From contig RSEH01000308.1 of NCBI GenBank assembly GCA_006503475.1, positions 1 through 50,990 on the forward strand: DNA of 50,990 bases. Reading direction: 5' to 3'. Below are positions 32,601 to 40,700 of this stretch, in pieces. Source of the DNA: Stentor roeselii. Lineage: Eukaryota > Ciliophora > Heterotrichea > Heterotrichida > Stentoridae. How positions within the stretch are numbered: position 1 is the first letter of the stretch; the number at the start of each line of letters is the position of its first letter. The notes below the pieces were generated by a model. The model did no database searches. It was given only the letters and a program-made list of their open reading frames with translations, and was not told where the DNA came from. The translations under genes were made by a program, and so were the position numbers.

Positions 32601-32699
32601 GAAAAGATTGAAAAAAGTAAAATTGAATCAGCAACTGTTATGCCTGTTGAAGGGGAGTTAAATATTTACACTGATGATAAGAAAAACAAGGTTTTTTAA
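20610..32699 (+). CDS. giant LamG / PKD-REJ / GPS membrane protein (polycystin-1-like)
   Basis: One frame of 4029 codons with no intron. A signal peptide (VLFILLLSLSSS, near 14-25) is followed by about nine LamG/concanavalin-like modules separated by cysteine-rich linkers (furin/EGF-like CxxC spacing) up to about residue 2790. A PKD/REJ-like region comes next (about 2890-3650), with a PKD fold at 2889-2987. A GPS motif at about 3665-3705 (SPVCVFLNESQLWNNSGC ... CNCLHLTSFS) predicts a GAIN domain and self-cleavage. TM1 is at about 3731-3751. After a cytoplasmic linker of roughly 85 residues come four or five more membrane segments (3845-3998), the first preceded by a polycystin-1-like FNLYDPFQSRFNRAS block. 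No PLAT and no channel-forming polycystin domain is seen. It is probably a cell-surface adhesion or sensing receptor (inference). Confidence 0.88.
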   Translation: MVEMKTSITLRPSVLFILLLSLSSSEKTCFRHNGHCLDSCPSGFEEQDADCKMIETNLINLEFQSLELNSNSIFNNSLEEFSTSSTLKSLDRGLFFGKSSQVEIKKNFFLPAIFGIQVWVYIVAPGEILTDSNENIQITAENSKFTARYKSNELKHFWENTWTSLILNFHFFSNDELILILDSNSRLEKGVFKEKYSRSDCTFILGSLKNKGFTGFFYLFRIFNFFATFNERIYLADCEFKLEEKCEKLLNQGKIETQADEIEDCCISATKKLRKTPFCIYFSVGICYHSIDNSPLLVGYSNTILSTGEVLSSGTYLKSVGFPLWSTTSYYINDFDNWMMLIKNEEKNGVPLRGTYFGSNQYIYWRYFNPYSKFYIVCWGWFSSEITTFILFDKPTLFQFKIYFGTPWFTFKQGTATFEPITFNKWINIMINFEYTNEGNQLATIQGVINGFSRINSVSGHSLNYSTGPDFYIGGNSTEKMRGWLSYFEYGILPGSRFNVLEYFINNCNNESNLCIPDCTIGKFLNSNNVCENCPAECEICIDSVTCSSFFKLYDPVCTYGSDYYRCKACTYNFKGQCFPECPLGSYYYSPKCIARTDSLVFFYQVENLKANYYLNISFIKEKGPKSVYLPGRGHYFSNSSVYQSDSDFYFAIDHNFVIIIYVNGPSNVFVGVPGYFSFNRSYNAASPWQALIVNYNHWEGLTNYNSSAGYATAGYPVNMYYTRSIYNSVISPTTTVIRNDTKMSDRSKMKFQIKTAQDSSAIIFVLSYSLFFTSYYLYPPFGISEFSGYLLPKNCGPDKYYNSINDYSFYNCLPYCSSCTNGTTCTSYNTMKLFNLSFPLCPTFFLFSEEYCVPDTNMNFCFKLESLKGKIDDGRVSSFMTLDTASKIDWPGFTASDPIPGKGRGMYFGYFDTVTMKTSNTFFLSPEMFFGIWINPEFGFFLYKGMVELGVVNQIFSIKFRNSTSNLSFNASQIVVLNSWSFLAISIYFTPNDTFLDIYVNAVKENIYVGPYALVDQVSELFIGSGFNPTESFKGWIYEIRYSAFFESQNSILQLQGTCSGCNCPSSSANCLETCPPLTYFAFNECKLCPLSKACNGPSSMCFNYKCSKCNDYSTCETCSVSSCSFTCHASCSACQADSSFSCISCLSGKVRFGDLCLSECPSLHLLSNDFCTSDPFKLIYNFHTFSESIKDTFGALTFLKSDALTGYKRGWYIQTITENQDFQFPPFFGLSFWIRPYDFSTIFQKTITGNTQLKLCLTAGNLNILFKGTTDLYSKQLNFTYSMTWLFLGLSFELSAGSTEIKFYLNSVFLTSTSILDYLENSKETHLILGDSSNKMWIYSFIIHSKLSADDVSNENLPGSCLNPTTLGSCLWDSTVNQYNDGSSYLSCDVSCVACRVFLSCSMCRDPFCETCSDMEDSGCIQCFGTFEHNGTACVCPAGTMRKKVACVACYNQCDYCTETDSYSCIQCKSSTFAFIGLCLPVCPVLTLLASGTCTQSSETSIVFKFYNFHSKVTDLTGNFHLDNGESPGYFSYRRGKYFGVLFSDEILAFSPFFTLEMFCRVSSNGDIFRTKETDGLYVLVDGSNVLGLRFFNTSLGTASMNLDSSFNFGQWTYLAIILEMNNNSTVVKFYKDSYQSSVTMSFSKTYFHVTSNSHFILGDAATNIWFYKFSYYSYSRTQSSLQSELGTCSGCICPSSFNDCLDLCSNNQYTSSCLPCLSNCTSCRYNDSCNYCVDRLCKSCSDTLISTCLTCTDNAELTSSNTCTCMEGFYQNNSHCINCYKFCSVCDNTDPWACSVCRSNRYRYLGLCFDICPVLTTPGSGICTAQASDNINFFFHVFEDQVFDDSNQFSFKHTLNRPIFGFNRGKLINQQESFSEINFGPFFSLVLWVKPLNSGMIFQKFGDFLIWLQTGQELKIEINTTSGKGESFTLNAGFIANGWKFMVFTFDKTNKASPLKYYENSKNVQSSFTILNDYLSSSLTKIRIGDNGSLLWLYQMKYYRSILGSSQIADLIGTCSGCVCPAALNQCLWECDSFSFYKTSCESCLQSCESCRFNDTCSQCTNSLCKTCQTPNFLSCLTCTENAHISVNDCLCDSHYFRRNSLCIECNSYCKECTGEYYLNCSSCIISVNGFCYDVCPVLFSLSVDKCIKSESNAVVFVFNSLKGVQTSLDQTFQFSSVSGNDYPNNQNGDPVSGYKRGLFFDQSPLATLTNFKFNMNFTIIIWVNVHNFGCLINKTRFSLSLTQEGLNASINYQDNFISTFQYSRQIDLKKWTFVAFAIITNEKVEVSFYLNSFSSNDLEYNRNFIDSNEKLILVNEFSLFKGWIYNFVYSSSKFQPGLIYLNDWYKPELWPCEINFYFDGVCKPCNNCNCRRRNDCTLCNDPLCEVCLDYVSGCIKCFSFAGFKPGTNICTLCSPRCTTCVYSVNSCPICKPQFLMNYDNTCIKYCSEGDNQVESRCEKSQKNLLSFKFVKPTNEFKSNNYTLYMGKEDQYWPSYDDLDPWILPMRGLYFKRSMCFLGSYSNNSQILLANAQSFDIFLMVLEGSGIILTLNNQTHPFVILSVQQAGSSFYLILNYKMTDFLITSFCNITATMNYNSWIHLTWTLDFASNMTTLNLFANQAASLSKTLIYQVFDQPNYSTLSLGGFDKKDFFKGYIYSFSIFNYKLSSWTSSPTSCKCSLCSAEGDCLITCSPDSYFETTCKKCLSNCELGCSNGDNCLLHKDKYCQDFESLTEDCTKCINNTLQSKRPCECIKNGFYDFKQNSCICPEGQLIYQEACDNCFRWLQPGEVEAEFTANFLEVIFKFNVSLELVSCQDLFLQRDLKKFGQEFVCEFSDEVDVLKIQFGKGYSLKNETIELNSQKIKGKFQECGFKFNDLRTRVRYTADLPAPQAVIQAPEQVFLKCQDLEVDGILSTGQLLDGLLYKWSFNGALSKFSREFSEISLIKIEKKLLVKGNYTVTLTVKNKFDQLSTSTSNIEILDTDTLRAIFDPLIDYSCPVSQSCTFAIQEIQSCIPNAIIELNWDFTQGSQQLSKEGLSSFWLSQTIPSALQIPAKLFRPSWLTFTLTLFETTKKITISKILKIKIKAEAPELVIDRTPGSVSSLEDLVINATLPVSQSTSIAYNWTCIYQEGPCTFDFNDTNPVLYIPLSITSQKIIDRIVLDVTTTQVISRRLQETETLSSSLKFPCKFVDWVVPTVKILEIGTGKQPKVFPFTRVTKLKANIAGDGTFLVNWSIGNFSVFASGNTDIEVGIQSWLLSKGSSYVLKLQVIDEKKHINDFEYEFTVNSPPKLGIFSVSPEEGIELETDFSLSMSDWVDAEENYPLLYTFGAYNQGKQAKFITKTQTSYYKKVRFPYISPMIVLFAQIYDSLDDYSEVTANISLQINQNLDVENFTSNVDSSLSAVLIPALPAELGTQISTIFNRDMSVLGSFQKPSNSTLENMLVAYEVISSYLELYINSTGSASIEISAQILNMLNQNPFITSDVSFNLTLKMSEAIFSAMDITQGLSESACENLLGSITNTFYFESAEGSPNQLSKFEDFQKQISLGLSKTLLPGETKSFSFPKVTLNVQKTYRPDSDLKNSLLNNSDVVSIIPKEFLNSLESSTLSISLSLTKTSPSSNISIVSLSIYDDTSELKGLVQNSYFEIIIPYKNATSVNSPVCVFLNESQLWNNSGCKVKEVKLNSITCNCLHLTSFSAGELEGGFFPSNNIEQTVDFNSLKNISSTSAIGFYFALGILIVYLIIGAQSLKKDKLDLIELREEFEKKNSKPLVVDFNNIEPEVSEEIAVNADIIDPPPDDRIPQSTQQFARDAFKEVVQKHKLLTVFNLYDPFQSRFNRASLLFLNVIGKMYFIGLFYEGEKTAASNVKGIAASYSLRDALVILWSSLIMLVANAFFIYFMKNRPVSPNMPREVFDKTIKFNSRKKLGIFIIFISVFAWLLWSIAMFALHLDKFTSYKWIINTSISIFIDMIVTPLVKGIVITMIGGWILKKIKEKIEKSKIESATVMPVEGELNIYTDDKKNKVF
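24136..28960 (+). repeat. tandem LamG plus cysteine-rich modules, about 980 bp each
   Basis: Five successive modules begin near residues 1175, 1503, 1832, 2156 and 2466 of the giant protein, a period of about 310-329 residues. Each starts with a strand such as LIYNFHTF, VFKFYNFH or NFFFHVF, has a YKRG or FNRG turn, an ILGD/RIGD segment, and ends with CSGCxCP-type cysteines. At DNA level the copies have diverged widely, so the duplications are old. Confidence 0.8.
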
Positions 32700-33544
32700 G
32701 ATATTAGTTGATTAGTTTTAATAGTTAAGGTGATTTTTTAATTTCATGGAATAGTGTGTTGCTTTTATAGGTCAGTGAATTATACAGTTCTGTTTACTAG
32801 ATAGTTGTAGATTATCAGTTTCAAGGGTATTGATTTCAATCTTAAGTATTCGTTTATTCTGGCGAAATTTATGATAATAATTTTTATAAATTTCTCAACT
32901 TTATTAATGCACAAATATGCCAATTCTAATGTTTAATAAAGAAAATAAGATCAAAATTTATAAAATTCATAATATTTCAATAATCTCACTGAGTTTACAT
33001 AATAGTAATTTCAACAAAAAACTATGAAAATATGCAAAAACTGATCAAAGTAGTTTAAATTGTGATAAAATTCAGAAGCTTTTATTGATGTGCTAATAAA
33101 TGATGTTTTTTTGAGGAATTCAACCAGATATTTCCTTCTCGAATTTAAAACTAATAAAAGTAGCAAGGAGCTTGTTATATTTGGTGAAGAAAATTTATGA
33201 CGAAATGAACAATATATACTTCCATTTTTTCTTAAATATGGCTATTTCACAAAATTTTTTAGTAAGGATTCAAAAAATTACAGGGTTACATTATTTGTCT
33301 TTCATTTATTAGAGAAAAATTTCTTGAATATATCTTCTATATTAAGATAATTGATTTTTTAAACCCAAATTTGTGAATTTCATAATAAATTAAACCTGAT
33401 TACCGTAACACAATTTTAGATCTGAATATCCAAAGAAATAAAATTTGTTGATTAGGTTATTTGATCCTAGCTTTAAAAATCATTTTTGAATGAAAATGTA
33501 ACTAAAATTTTAAAACTAAGATATTTAAATTTAGGTAACAATAA
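32700..33544. other. gene-free stretch, 0.85 kb
   Basis: AT-rich spacer between the giant gene and the transporter. One plus-strand run, 33115-33312, is open for 65 codons with a protein-like look (NLKLIKVARSLLYLVKKIYD) but has no early ATG and no family I know. It could be chance or a relic. Confidence 0.55.
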
Positions 33545-34933
33545 ATGTCCATTTCAGACGAATCTTCTCAATTTTTGAAGTGCTCTTACAAACTATCAGT
33601 TCTTTTAGCTGTTTTATCAGAAAATACAGCCTTATTCCTCGCACCTACTGTAATGCCCTACTTCCTCGAGTTTATTTCAGAAGACAAATCCTTTTCATCA
33701 ATTTCTTTTTATGTAGGGTTTCAAGAAGGTTTATTTCGAATGATGGGGCTTTTTGGTTCAGTCATTTGGTCGATAGTCTCAGACAAGCTAGGACGAAAGA
33801 TGTGTCTAACAATCACAATGTCAGGGATAGCAATATCATCAATAGGTCATGGTCTATCAACAACAGTGAACACGCTTCTGTTTTGGCGAGTAATTTCCGG
33901 TTTATTTTCAGGGACAACTCCAATAATCAAGGCTTTAATCAGTGATTTATCAACAAATTCAAATATCTCCCACTTATATGCCTACTATTCAAGTGGTTTA
34001 GGATTCGCTTCAATATTCGGTCCTTTGATAGGAGGGTCATTTTCTAGTCCTTACAGATTATTCCCGTCAATATTCGACTTTAAGTTTTTCCATACATTTC
34101 CATTCTTTTTGCCATTTCTAATCCAGTAATTTTTACACAGCTCACTTTTAACTTTATCCGCTCTAGTCTGCATCATGATCTTCATTCCCAACAAGGTAAA
34201 AGGAAATGCCAGTCAACTTGACTTGAAATACTTTTTGAAAAACTTGAAGTATAAATATATTACTTTCATATTCTTTTTGCATGCTTTTGTGCAGTTTTCT
34301 TATAGGACGTTTGTTTCGCTGTGGATTAGGGTTGATTCTGAATTCGGAGGGCTTGGGTGGCTGAATGAGCTGAAGCCTGGACTGATGTACTGCTTGAGTG
34401 GTGTCTTAGTAGCCACTCTTCCTCTTGTGATAACTAAAAGACTTCCAGCACGTTTCGGAATTGGAAAATCGATCATTTTAATGGAGTTGTTTTTGATTCC
34501 TATACTGATTTTCATGCCGTTCACTAACAATTTGGATGGAGCTGCTTTGTGGATTTCGCTGATACTCTGTCATGGATTGATACTTTCATGCTTCACTATG
34601 ATAACATCTTTCATTTCTATTGGAATTTCGAATTCAGTTAAGGATGGATATGCTGGGACTGCTTTTGGATTAGCACAAGGAATTACATCTATTTCAAGAT
34701 CGGCTTCTGCTCATTCAGCTGCAGAAGTATTTAGAAAAAGTATTTATTATCCGTTTCCGTTTGATTCTCACCTGCCGTTTTTTATTGACTGTGGTTTGAT
34801 ACTTGCTACAGTATTTTTTTTCAAGTTTATTATTGGAACGTCTCTTGATTCAAAAGGATTAATTTCTGAAGTTAATTCATATGATAACCTTTCAAATATT
34901 GATTCTAAAGATAATAAGAATAATATAATTTAG
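33545..34933 (+). CDS. major facilitator superfamily transporter with one 15-nt intron
   Basis: Exons 33545-34125 and 34141-34933 give 457 residues, the usual MFS size with about 12 membrane helices. The loop after helix 2 carries motif A (GSVIWSIVSDKLGRK). Helix 4-5 contains RVISGLFSGTTPIIKALISDL, as in the drug:H+ antiporter/ZIFL-type branch. Splicing is needed: the first half runs into TAA at 34127, and removing GTAATTTTTACACAG restores a single frame (Leu-Ile-His-Ser-Leu-Leu). Likely an export carrier for small organic molecules or metals; the substrate is unknown. The start follows an AATTTAGGTAACAATAA leader. Confidence 0.9.
34126..34140 (+). other. 15-nt intron
   Basis: GTAATTTTTACACAG, phase 2, splitting a His codon. 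It contains an in-frame TAA if retained. It ends CAG, unlike the TAG of the other three introns. Confidence 0.9.
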
Positions 34934-35389
34934 ATGATGATAAGAATGTTTTATTTATAAATTCAATTATATTATTCCTTACACTTCTCATTGATGTCAA
35001 TTCAATAATTCAAAATTTTGATATAATTTCAATTTCTTCTCTTTTTATTAAATTTCTACCCAATTACTATTTATTTTTCAAGTTTTTTTAGGTATGTAAC
35101 TAGATCTTTAAACAAATTCTTAATCCTTCGTTAAAATTATAATCAAACTTTACCCAAGCCAAAATGAGCAGTGACAATCTTAATAGAACCAATTATAATT
35201 ATTAATTTCAAAAATCTTTCATTTCAGTGATGATCTTATATTCCATGAGACTCAAGAATCAACCAAAGCCTAGTCATAAAGAATGAAATTGATTAGGGTG
35301 AAATAGATTGAAGTCATATTCAGAAATATAGAGTTTTACCTTAAGTCTTACGCCTTCTTACAAGTAATCTGATGTGTATTTATATATGG

Positions 35390-36235
35390 ATGTTTTTTAA
35401 GCAAACATCCAAGAAACAAAAGGTGCCTTAATCATAATGGAATCCAAAGTCTCATCATTTGAGTCAAAGTTTATTTCCTTTAATTTTCTCTCTATTCTTT
35501 TTGTAGTGAATATGTAAAAAATTCAAAATGTGCATCATCAATCGAGATATACTAAATCAAAATAAACTGCTCTCACAAAAAACATCCTGCAGTTTAAACT
35601 GTGAAAACACCATAACCATTAAAGTGGCTTGAAAAATGAAGAGATCAAAAAAGGTCCCCATCTCAACTTTAAGATCACTGAATGTCTCAGGCAGTCTTCA
35701 GGGATTAGCTAAGATTATTAACTAGTCCGTCATTTCCAAATGAAGACAGCTCAGTGGCTTTATTACTTTCACTAAGAAAAGGCTCTCTCTTCATCAGATC
35801 TTTTTAAAGCAAAATTAACCTCTAGAATCTCCATCCTTTTTTAAGTCTAATTTAAAAAATCAAAAAGCCACATGACAAGTTATCAAATTTCTGAGAAAAC
35901 AGTGTTGTCCATGGAGCCAGTATTCAACTAAACTTTATTTCTATCTAAATTTTATATTATATTTTTTTATTGATATCAACTCGAGTGTTCTTGTCACTCA
36001 AAGATTTTTGAAGTAGGATATTATTTGCAGGCCTTTTGCTTGGGACAGTTTCAGGTTTATTTGAGATTATTGGGTTTAATATAGTTTTTTTGGAAAACAT
36101 AAGAAAAAGGTTTTGAAAAAATCGAAAAAAGGAAATTTTTGAAATAAACTTGAAGAATTTGATAAAATTAAAGAAGGTCCTGTAATGAAAATTGAAGATA
36201 TCTCAAATGAATATGGTGCTGATGGTAATTCTTAA
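35390..36235 (+). pseudogene. 5'-truncated relic of the neighbouring Kelch/GCC2 membrane protein
   Basis: This stretch is a collinear decayed copy of the 3' quarter of the gene at 37782-41162. Around 35420-35465 it matches 40293-40340 (both read TAATGGAATC..AAGTCTC.TCATTTGAGTC). Around 35982-36115 it matches 40858-40990 (GATATCAAC...AGTG.TCTTGTCACT). The distance between the two matching blocks is nearly the same in relic and gene (about 552 and 558 bases). The relic has TAG where the gene has a CAG (Gln) codon just before the last membrane segment, plus indels. The Kelch and GCC2 parts are absent. It is a dead tandem duplicate. Confidence 0.85.
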
Positions 36236-36317
36236 CTAATGAATCTTACTTTTTAAATAAGCTGGGTTTCTGATTATTTATATATTTTTATAAGTCTTTT
36301 AGGATAATTTTTTATGA

Positions 36318-36479
36318 AAAATCTTGAAGATAATTAATAAGATTTCTGAAAACATCTTCATCACAAGCTGTGAAATTGAGACACTCTTAACAGTACCTAA
36401 TATTAATGATTCTATAATTTTTAAAAAAATAATTTATTTCGATGATGCTGAATCTTTAGTAAGATGGTTAATAAAATAA
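36318..36479 (+). other. coding-like open patch, possible relic
   Basis: A 53-codon open run ending in TAA with a protein-like composition (SIIFKKIIYFDDAESLVRW). The KKIIYFDD part faintly resembles the region before the ATP-binding core of acyl-CoA synthetases, but I cannot support that name. No ATG precedes it in frame. Confidence 0.25.
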
Positions 36480-36619
36480 GTTAAGTCTTGTTTAAAACAA
36501 CACTAGACTAAATTTCTCTTAAATTTGAAAGGAAGATGCAATGTATGTTTTTGCCAGCTAACTTGAAAGAAAGCAGCGAATATAAACAATATTGATTTTG
36601 TGAATTCGCTCTAATGTTT

Positions 36620-37140
36620 TATCAACTTAAACTCGTTATTAAAACATTATCAAGTCGTTGCTAAAAATTATCTTAACCACCAGCTAAAATACAGTTATCC
36701 ACCTCAGCACTAACAATAAAAAGCCTTTCAGAACTAGCAGTAAGTACAAAGATTTCCTAATAATCAGAAAATAAATCCAATCCCAAGCTAAATCTTTTTA
36801 TCATTTGATCCGCAGATAAATATGCCTGAAGAACAACAAACAAATGACCTTTTCCTGCATTTAAAGTCTGACCAAGTTCCCTGATAGTCCCAGACTTTCG
36901 CGCATTAATCGTCTGCGCATACCAGAAAATACTTCAAGTCTTCAGCAAAGCAACACAAGTGACTTTTCAATTAAAGTAAAAACCTCTACTCTGAGTTTCA
37001 AGGTCCCAGAATTTCGCCTTACCGTCCTTGGATCTGCTCGAAGGTATTGCATCAGGATATAGTAACAAGATGGCGATTCCTCCAAATGGCCATCACGGCC
37101 CATGCGATAATCTTGAGAATCGTGTCCCGAACCAGGAATT
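36620..37140 (-). pseudogene. decayed WD40-repeat gene
   Basis: Reading the minus strand, one frame gives SKDGKAKFWDLETQS, a standard WD40 blade end, then KVTCVALL, AGKGHLFVVLQAYLSAD, EIFVLTASSERLFIVSAE and ILAGG, all typical of beta-propeller strands. The frame carries several stops (TGA, TGA, TAG, TAA, TAG), and a frameshift is visible upstream near 37085. No start is left. A shifted frame over the same DNA stays open longer but encodes nothing recognisable. Confidence 0.5.
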
Positions 37141-37781
37141 TGCATTGTCTGAACAGGATATGATGAAATTAGAGTCTTTTCTATTTTTAAGGTTGTCTTA
37201 ATATTTCATGATTTTTTATTTTATGATGAGGTTCGTGATTTGCAGGTTTAAATCTCTTAGGGGTTTAAGGATAATTTCTTGACCGCTTTGATTGGGAAAA
37301 GAAGACTCCTTTGGAAATAAAACTAGTCTTAATTATTTGGACCTATAGTTAAAACTTCTTGAATAAAGCTATACATTTAGTATGAATGATTAGATATTAA
37401 ATCTAAGATATAGATTGATGTTGCATTTGAAGGATAAAACAAATGAAAATTACAGTTTTGCAAATATTTTAAGGTTCTTAATCGGATAATTTTAGATAGA
37501 CCTTGAATTTCATTTCAGGATTCGAATTAGATATTATGCTAAAGCCTTTATTTGTATATTGATATATGAAGTTCGTATTCTTCAGGATAATTGGTAAACT
37601 ATTGACATATTCCTATTAGGTTGAGTGGTTTGGTATTTAATATTTAAGTATATAATTATTCAAATTTTTGTCTTAATTGAAATAAGATGAGCTTTTTGAG
37701 AATAAATTTAGAACTAGCTTAGATCTAGGCTTATAATTATATACTTTTTAAAATATAACTTTGTAAAATTATATAAATATA

Positions 37782-40700
37782 ATGTTGGCAATCTTATTAA
37801 CCATCTATCTCTGCTACTCAGATAAGATCGAATTCATCCCTAAAGCAAGATCGCCTCCTTCATTTCGCGGCATGCCATTTATAGACTACTTAAAAGCCAG
37901 AGATTCGATAATAATCTTCGGTGGTCGTACTTTCGATGGCCAGCTAAATGATATCTGGGAATTTTCATTACAGTCACTCTTCTGGGAAAGAGTTTTAATT
38001 ACTTCTCTGGAAGGGCCTTGTAAATTTTAAATAGCAGGAAGAACTTCACCAGGAGGTTTCACAAGTCAGAACGAGTCAAAGTTTTATATATTCGGAGGGT
38101 ACTCAGATAACGGTCCTCGAAATGAATTCTGGGAATTCGACTTCGAAACTCGCATGTGGCAGAAAATAAAAACTGACTATTCACCTCCTCGATTCATTGA
38201 ATATTCTTTTACAACTTACGAAGTTTATGACGTAAAATATTTTGTCATTTTTTTATCGACATTTGAAGATTATACAGTAGGTGGTTTGTACAGGTAACGA
38301 GCATTTAGGTTAAATTGCAGTTCTTTTCAATGGGAAGAACTTCCAGTTAATGGGGATTTCAGACCTGGCTTTGGGTTCTTTATGCTTGAATATTATGATG
38401 GAGAACTGATAATGGCTGACATTATTTTTGATTTCTTTAGGCTGCATAGATATTCTTTGTCAACTTCTACTTGGTCAGTTGATTATCCAGATTTAAATGA
38501 TTGCAGTTATATCACTAACAGCTTAGTATATAAACACGAATTATATGTCGTCTGCAATGAAAAATATACAATCGATAATAAAGAATATGACAGTAAAAAG
38601 ATAAGTTTGCTTGAAGGCGAAAATAAATTAATTTCTATTAAAATCTTTCCAGATTTATCAGAAAATTCTTGCATGAAGATGGTTAAAATTAAAGACTCTT
38701 TATATATTTTTGGGAATTACAATGATTGTGATAATTTTTCTAATAAATTTGGAAGAATAGATCTTGATGATTTAAAATATGAAATTATTAATGATTATTT
38801 TGTGCAACCTCCACCTAGATCTTATCATTCGATGATTATTATCAACTCTAAACTGTATGTGTTTGGAGGTATTGATTCTAGTAATATTTTTAATGATATG
38901 TGGACTTTTGATTTGGTTTCTGAAGTTTGGGAGCCAGTGATAGCTAAAGGAAAAGTTCCAAGTCCGAGGTATGTTCATTCGGCTGGGTCAGATGGGGATA
39001 ATTTAATTATATGGGGAGGAATCAGTTCCACCGGATTAAAGGATGACCTGTTTATTTTCAACTCAATCACTGAGGAATGGACTGAGCTAAATCCTGTAAC
39101 ATCAAAAAATCCGAGCCCAGCAAAAGGTGCTTGTTTGGTAGTCAAAGGGTTCAAATTATATCTTTATGGTGGCCAAAGAAATTCAGATAAATCTAATGAA
39201 CTTTGGGAATATGATATAGGGACTAATAAATTCGAACTTTTATCATCCAATGGTTTGCAAAGGGTAAGTTCTGCCTACTGCTGGCTTGACTCCAACATAT
39301 TCTATGTTTCTTTAGGAACTAATGATAAAGGCGAAGGAACGAATCGTGTTGATTATTTTAATCTTTCCTCAATGTCATGGAAAACTCTCTTCGATTATTC
39401 ACTGTCAGACATTAGCCTTTCCAGCCAGTCCATCATAGGAGATTACTTAATCATAATAGGTGGTCAAAGCGATTATTTCTTCCCAGTGTATGATATTATT
39501 TCACTCGGACTGAAAGATGAAAGCTCTGAAAACATCGGAAAAATTGAATACTCGAGTTACGCAGCTGGTTTCGTTTACTTTAACAAGTCTCTCTTTATAT
39601 ACGGAGGAGGAAGTCAAGCTGGTGAAATCGTTGCTCCACTTGTAGGAAGTCCAATATTTGCCAAGTTTAATTTAGAAGAACTATGCAAAGACAATAACTG
39701 CAAAGCTCTCTGCTCAGCTGGGACCTTTATGTCGAATAAACTCTGCAAGCCTTGCAGTAAAGGCACGTTTAATGACCAGCGAGGCAGTTCAAAGTGCCAA
39801 GAGTGTAAACCAGGGACCTACAACACAAAAATTGCAGCAACGAGTAGTCTTCAATGCATTCCTTGTTTAGAAGGCACTTTCAGTAACGAAACCGCTTCTG
39901 AGGAATGCAATCCTTGCCCTTTAAACTTTTCTTGTCCGACAGGAAGCATAAGTCCATCAGTTCTTCGCCAGAGACGAAACATGACTTCTTCTCAGCCTTC
40001 TTCATATAAAGATCCTGACATTCCAGAAGACTTGCTTCTTTTTCGACTTTTAGTCCTTATTCCTAGTTTTATTGTAGTTTTGCTGTGCTTGGTGATAAAG
40101 AAACTCCGAAATCACTTGGAAAAACTGGACCTTTATGACCTCCAGCATGATAACGAGCTCAGTGACTATGTAATTAAGAAACAAACTAAAATCGGAGGAA
40201 TTTTTACAGTCCTTTTCATCATCGCATCACTCATGTTGACCTGCACAGCAATTCTGACTTACTCCAAGGCGAACATTCAAGAGTCCAAAGGCCAGGTGCC
40301 TTTAATTATAATGGAATCTGAAGTCTCTTCATTTGAGTCCAAGTCAATCTCTGTTGAAATCTCTTTAGATTTCTTTGGAGGTATCTGTGAAATGAACTCT
40401 GAGTGTTCTTCATCAATCAACGCATCTATTTCAAGAATCGACTATATCAATAAAAAATTATCATGCAAATCTTACAAGAACAAAACTTGTGTAATTGAAA
40501 TGACTTGCGATGAAGTAGAATTCAAGACAGGAGCCCAGGTAAGTTTCGAGATCAGTGAAAATCTGAGCTACTCTTCAGGGATTCGACTGACTCTAGCAGC
40601 GAGTTCTTCGATTCCAGAAGAAGTCAGTTCAGTGAGTTCATTTTTATTACCGAGTAGTCAATTTGTATTCGTTGGGCCTGTTGCAAGTGAATTTTACTTC

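Larger units (their letters stand above)
34934..37781. other. gene graveyard, 2.8 kb
   Basis: No intact gene. The stretch holds a truncated Kelch/GCC2 relic, a coding-like patch and a WD40-like relic, each listed separately. The rest (34934-35390 and 37200-37781) is AT-rich spacer, its last part being the promoter region of the Kelch gene. Confidence 0.7.

Noticed and set aside
20610-32699. TGA read as tryptophan, as in Blepharisma
   Set aside because: The 12-kb frame has ordinary TGG tryptophan codons and no in-frame TGA, and other genes end cleanly at TGA, so the standard code fits better.
33545-34129. Two half-size transporter genes, or a frameshifted pseudogene
   Set aside because: A 15-nt GTAA...CAG intron joins the halves into one normal 12-helix transporter.
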